Assembly (NCBI GenBank): GCA_045580165.1
Contig: JAZNNG010000069.1
Span: forward strand, 1 to 7,560
DNA from: UBA4717 sp045580165
GTDB taxonomy: Bacteria; Bacillota; Clostridia; Oscillospirales; CAG-272
Direction: 5' to 3'
Length of the DNA: 7,560 nt
Part shown: in pieces, positions 6,108 through 7,560 of the stretch
Position numbering within the stretch: the stretch's first letter is position 1
Layout of the letters: each line of letters begins with the position of its first letter
Position numbers and translations under genes: made by a program
The notes under the pieces: model-generated
Told to the model about the DNA's origin: nothing
The model's database searches: none
Seen by the model: the letters and a program-made list of their open reading frames with translations, nothing else

Positions 6108-6145
6108 TGTCAAAAAAGAGGGCGCTTCGTCCTCTTTTTTTGACA
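6108..6145 (+). terminator. Terminator after the TIM-barrel gene
   Basis: AAAAAAGAGG (6112-6121) pairs with CCTCTTTTTT (6131-6140); TGTC (6108-6111) and GACA (6142-6145) extend the stem across one bulged T, and GCG/CGT near the loop can add three pairs. The run of seven T's at 6135-6141 makes a classic intrinsic terminator 17 bases after the stop. Because the lower stem is A/T it also reads as a terminator on the other strand. Confidence 0.88.
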
Positions 6146-6150
6146 TTCTA

Positions 6151-6179
6151 TTTACTTTTTCCAAAATATGTGATATAAT
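6151..6179 (+). promoter_or_regulatory. Extended -10 promoter for the membrane protein gene
   Basis: TTTACT (6151-6156), a 17-base spacer ending in TGA, then TATAAT (6174-6179). It starts six bases after the preceding terminator stem. Transcription would begin near 6186 and give a leader of about 30 bases. The TGTGATATAAT element is the same as in the ppdK promoter. Confidence 0.7.
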
Positions 6180-6216
6180 ATCCAAAAAATAAAGCCATCA
6201 GAAAAGGAGACTTACC

Positions 6217-6786
6217 ATGGCAGAACGTGCAGCAAAAAAACAGCTTTCACAACGTGAAATTTACGAGCAGAAGTATAATTCCTCAAGAACTAACTTATTG
6301 TTTGTCGTTATTTTCACGGTAATCAACATTGTTCTTCTCGTAACGAATGCAGACTCGTATTTCCTGTTTTCTGCGTTTGTTCCCTATTTTATAGCTACCT
6401 TGGGAATGATGCTTTGCGGACGCTTTCCGGCTGAGTTTTATGAAAACGGTCTCGAAGATATGATTTTCCTTAACGACACGTTCTTCGTTGTTGTGATGGT
6501 AATCGCAGCGGTAATTACCCTTTTCTATCTTCTCGCTTGGTTTATGTCGAGCAAGAAACGCGTAGGCTGGATCATATTTGCTCTCGTATTCTTTGGACTC
6601 GACACTGTTGCTATGATATTTATAAACGGGCTCTCTCTTGAGTCAGGTGTTGATATACTGTTCCACGCTTGGGTAATCTATTATCTCATTATAGGAATCA
6701 ATGCTCACAGCAAGCTCAAAAAGCTTCCTGTCGAGGATGAGGCTCCTGCTACCACCGAGGAAGAAGTAACTACTGAAGAAAATTAA
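6217..6786 (+). CDS. Five-helix integral membrane protein of unknown function
   Basis: I do not recognise a named family. The 189 residues start with a charged cytoplasmic-type segment (MAERAAKKQLSQREIYEQKY), followed by predicted membrane helices at about 27-43, 48-66, 86-109, 116-137 and 145-161, judged from hydrophobicity. A basic patch KLKK (166-169) and an acidic, Thr-rich tail (VEDEAPATTEEEVTTEEN) end the protein. The short loops carry few conserved-looking polar residues apart from CGRFPAEFYENGLED (67-81), which is the best candidate functional loop. AAGGAG (6204-6209) lies seven bases before the ATG. The gene has its own promoter and lies just upstream of an insertion sequence, which begins 43 bases after the stop. 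With an even count of neither helices nor charges decisive, topology is uncertain; the basic N-terminus suggests it is inside. Confidence 0.8.
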   Translation: MAERAAKKQLSQREIYEQKYNSSRTNLLFVVIFTVINIVLLVTNADSYFLFSAFVPYFIATLGMMLCGRFPAEFYENGLEDMIFLNDTFFVVVMVIAAVITLFYLLAWFMSSKKRVGWIIFALVFFGLDTVAMIFINGLSLESGVDILFHAWVIYYLIIGINAHSKLKKLPVEDEAPATTEEEVTTEEN

Positions 6787-6801
6787 CGTATACTCACAAA
6801 T

Positions 6802-6828
6802 AAAACCCCGACGGATTTGATCTATTGA
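6802..6828 (+). other. Possible left arm of a terminator interrupted by the insertion sequence
   Basis: AAAACCCCGACGG (6802-6814) begins 15 bases after the membrane-protein stop. It has the look of a 5' terminator arm (A-run then GC-rich block), but no matching CCGTCGGGGTTTT follows before the element begins at about 6829. Only GACGG (6810-6814) can pair, with CCGTC (6837-6841) inside the element, and no T-run follows. The 3' arm may lie on the far side of the element, outside this window. This is inference. Confidence 0.4.
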
Positions 6829-6852
6829 TGTGCCCCCCGTCAAGTAGACAGG
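6829..6852 (+). repeat. Terminal inverted repeat of the IS3-family element
   Basis: The sequence TGTGCCCCCCGTCAAGTAGA, continuing to CAGG at 6852, has the TGT...CCCC...AAGT(T)AGACA pattern of IS3-family (IS150-like) ends. The exact first base is set at the TG, as these elements begin TG and end CA. The partner repeat is not in the window. Confidence 0.72.
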
Positions 6853-6893
6853 ATAAAAAACAAAAAGAATATGTTAATTGAATAAATTCTTTC

Positions 6894-6930
6894 ATCTCCC
6901 CCTGCTGCGCAGCATCGGGGGGAGATTTTT
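6894..6930 (+). terminator. Forward-facing terminator inside the insertion sequence
   Basis: ATCTCCCCC (6894-6902) pairs with GGGGGAGAT (6918-6926), and the inside holds a perfect 12-base palindrome TGCTGCGCAGCA (6903-6914), so the hairpin is at least 13 pairs with a small TC/G bulge. A run of five T's (6926-6930) follows on the plus strand only. It therefore faces transcription coming in from outside, antisense to the transposase, rather than ending the transposase mRNA. It would stop read-through from the membrane protein gene. Confidence 0.75.
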
Positions 6931-6932
6931 CG

Positions 6933-7560
6933 TCACGCGGCGGTGGCGCTGTAATACTCGCAAGGTGTCATGCAATTCAAACGTTTCTGGTAGCGGCGAG
7001 TGTTGTAAAAGTGTATGTAATTCTCAATAGCGGAAACAAGAGATTCGCGGCTCGTGAACTTTTTAAGATAGTACATTTCGGACTTTAAGATACCCCACCA
7101 GCCCTCCATCGGAGCATTGTCAAGGCACCTGCCGACACGGGACATACTTTGGATCATACCGGCATCCACGAGTTTTTGATGAAATTGTTTGTTCGTGTAC
7201 TGAAATCCTCTGTCGCTGTGGAAGATTGGTCTTGCATTAGGATAAAGACTCGTCGCTTCATCAAATGTTGTGAAAACCAATTCGTTGTTGTTGCTGTCAC
7301 CGATCTTGTATGCAATGATACGCCTGTCGTAAAGGTCAAGGATTGCAGATAAGTAGAGCTTCTTCACCTCAGGTCCAACATAATACTTAAACTCCGTAAC
7401 ATCGGTAAGCCACTTCTCAAACGGAACAGTTGCCTTGAAATCTCTGTTAAGTACGTTCTCAGAGGTAATTTCAGGCGTGGATTTCACATAATCCGGGCGT
7501 TTTCTGCGAATAACGGATTTGAGTCCGAGAATACGCATAATTCGGCGAACTCTCTTGACA
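6933..7560 (-). CDS. IS3-family transposase OrfB, C-terminal 208 residues (5' end beyond window)
   Basis: This is the catalytic, integrase-core (rve) part of an IS3-group transposase. The reading frame stays open to the window edge: VKRVRRI precedes MRILGLKSVIRRKRPDY, the usual linker after the helix-turn-helix (HTH_21) region, so the Met at 7538 is not the start. The catalytic triad is complete: Asp in TDVTEFKY (visible residue 53), Asp in HSDRGFQY (116) and Glu in DNAPMEGWWG (152), giving DD(35)E. ILKSEMYY and the closing block YIHFYNTRRYQKRLNCMTPCEYY are the standard IS3 C-terminus. The family OrfB is about 270-300 residues, so about 70 to 90 are missing. No stop or frameshift is visible, so the element could still be active. 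The stop is at 6933-6935. Confidence 0.95.
   Translation of the reverse strand, partial: VKRVRRIMRILGLKSVIRRKRPDYVKSTPEITSENVLNRDFKATVPFEKWLTDVTEFKYYVGPEVKKLYLSAILDLYDRRIIAYKIGDSNNNELVFTTFDEATSLYPNARPIFHSDRGFQYTNKQFHQKLVDAGMIQSMSRVGRCLDNAPMEGWWGILKSEMYYLKKFTSRESLVSAIENYIHFYNTRRYQKRLNCMTPCEYYSATAA

Larger units (their letters stand above)
6829..7560 (-). mobile_element. IS3-family insertion sequence, 3' part (continues past window end)
   Basis: The element ends with a TG-starting terminal repeat at 6829 and contains an IS3-type OrfB transposase read towards that end. About 100 non-coding bases lie between the transposase stop and the terminus. The other end, the orfA gene and any frameshift window are beyond the right edge. 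The three bases before the end, TGA (6826-6828), could be the target duplication, but this cannot be tested without the other junction. Confidence 0.9.

Overview
The window looks like a chromosomal piece from a spore-forming, anaerobic Clostridia member, most likely of the Ruminococcaceae/Oscillospiraceae type. The evidence is a sigma-K gene, a PPDK gene, a clostridial-type DUF3343/cysteine desulfurase pair, a copper-amine-oxidase-like 'stalk' domain, strong AGGAGG-type ribosome binding sites, AT-rich intergenic DNA with TGnTATAAT promoters, and moderate G+C in genes. The assignment to this level is inference; no rRNA or tRNA is present.

Layout. 1-583 (minus): N-terminal part of pyruvate phosphate dikinase, cut by the window edge, with a leader holding two mutually exclusive hairpins and an extended -10 promoter. 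899-2343 (plus): a two-gene unit, a small DUF3343 putative S/Se carrier followed by a cysteine-desulfurase-family PLP enzyme that starts at TTG, closed by a 16-bp terminator. 2497-3810 (plus): an exported protein joining a copper-amine-oxidase-N domain to a PrsA/SurA-like parvulin foldase. A hairpin at 3814-3844 lies between it and the convergent sigK gene (3883-4575, minus), which is complete and not split by a skin-type element. 4685-5020 (plus): a 111-residue protein I do not recognise. 5125-6090 (plus): a highly codon-biased sugar phosphate isomerase/epimerase-type TIM barrel with its own promoter and terminator. 6217-6786 (plus): a five-helix membrane protein with an acidic tail. 6829 to the window end: the 3' part of an IS3-family insertion sequence with a DD(35)E transposase on the minus strand.

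Most genes here are single transcription units with their own promoter and terminator; only the DUF3343/desulfurase pair clearly works together (sulfur or selenium mobilisation and carriage). The region is mostly ordinary core chromosome. The most interesting points are the insertion sequence landing next to what looks like half of the preceding gene's terminator while bringing its own forward-facing terminator, the stalk-parvulin fusion, the structured spacer between the DUF3343 gene and the TTG-started desulfurase, and the switch-like leader of the dikinase gene. I see no clear evidence for an entirely new multi-gene system.
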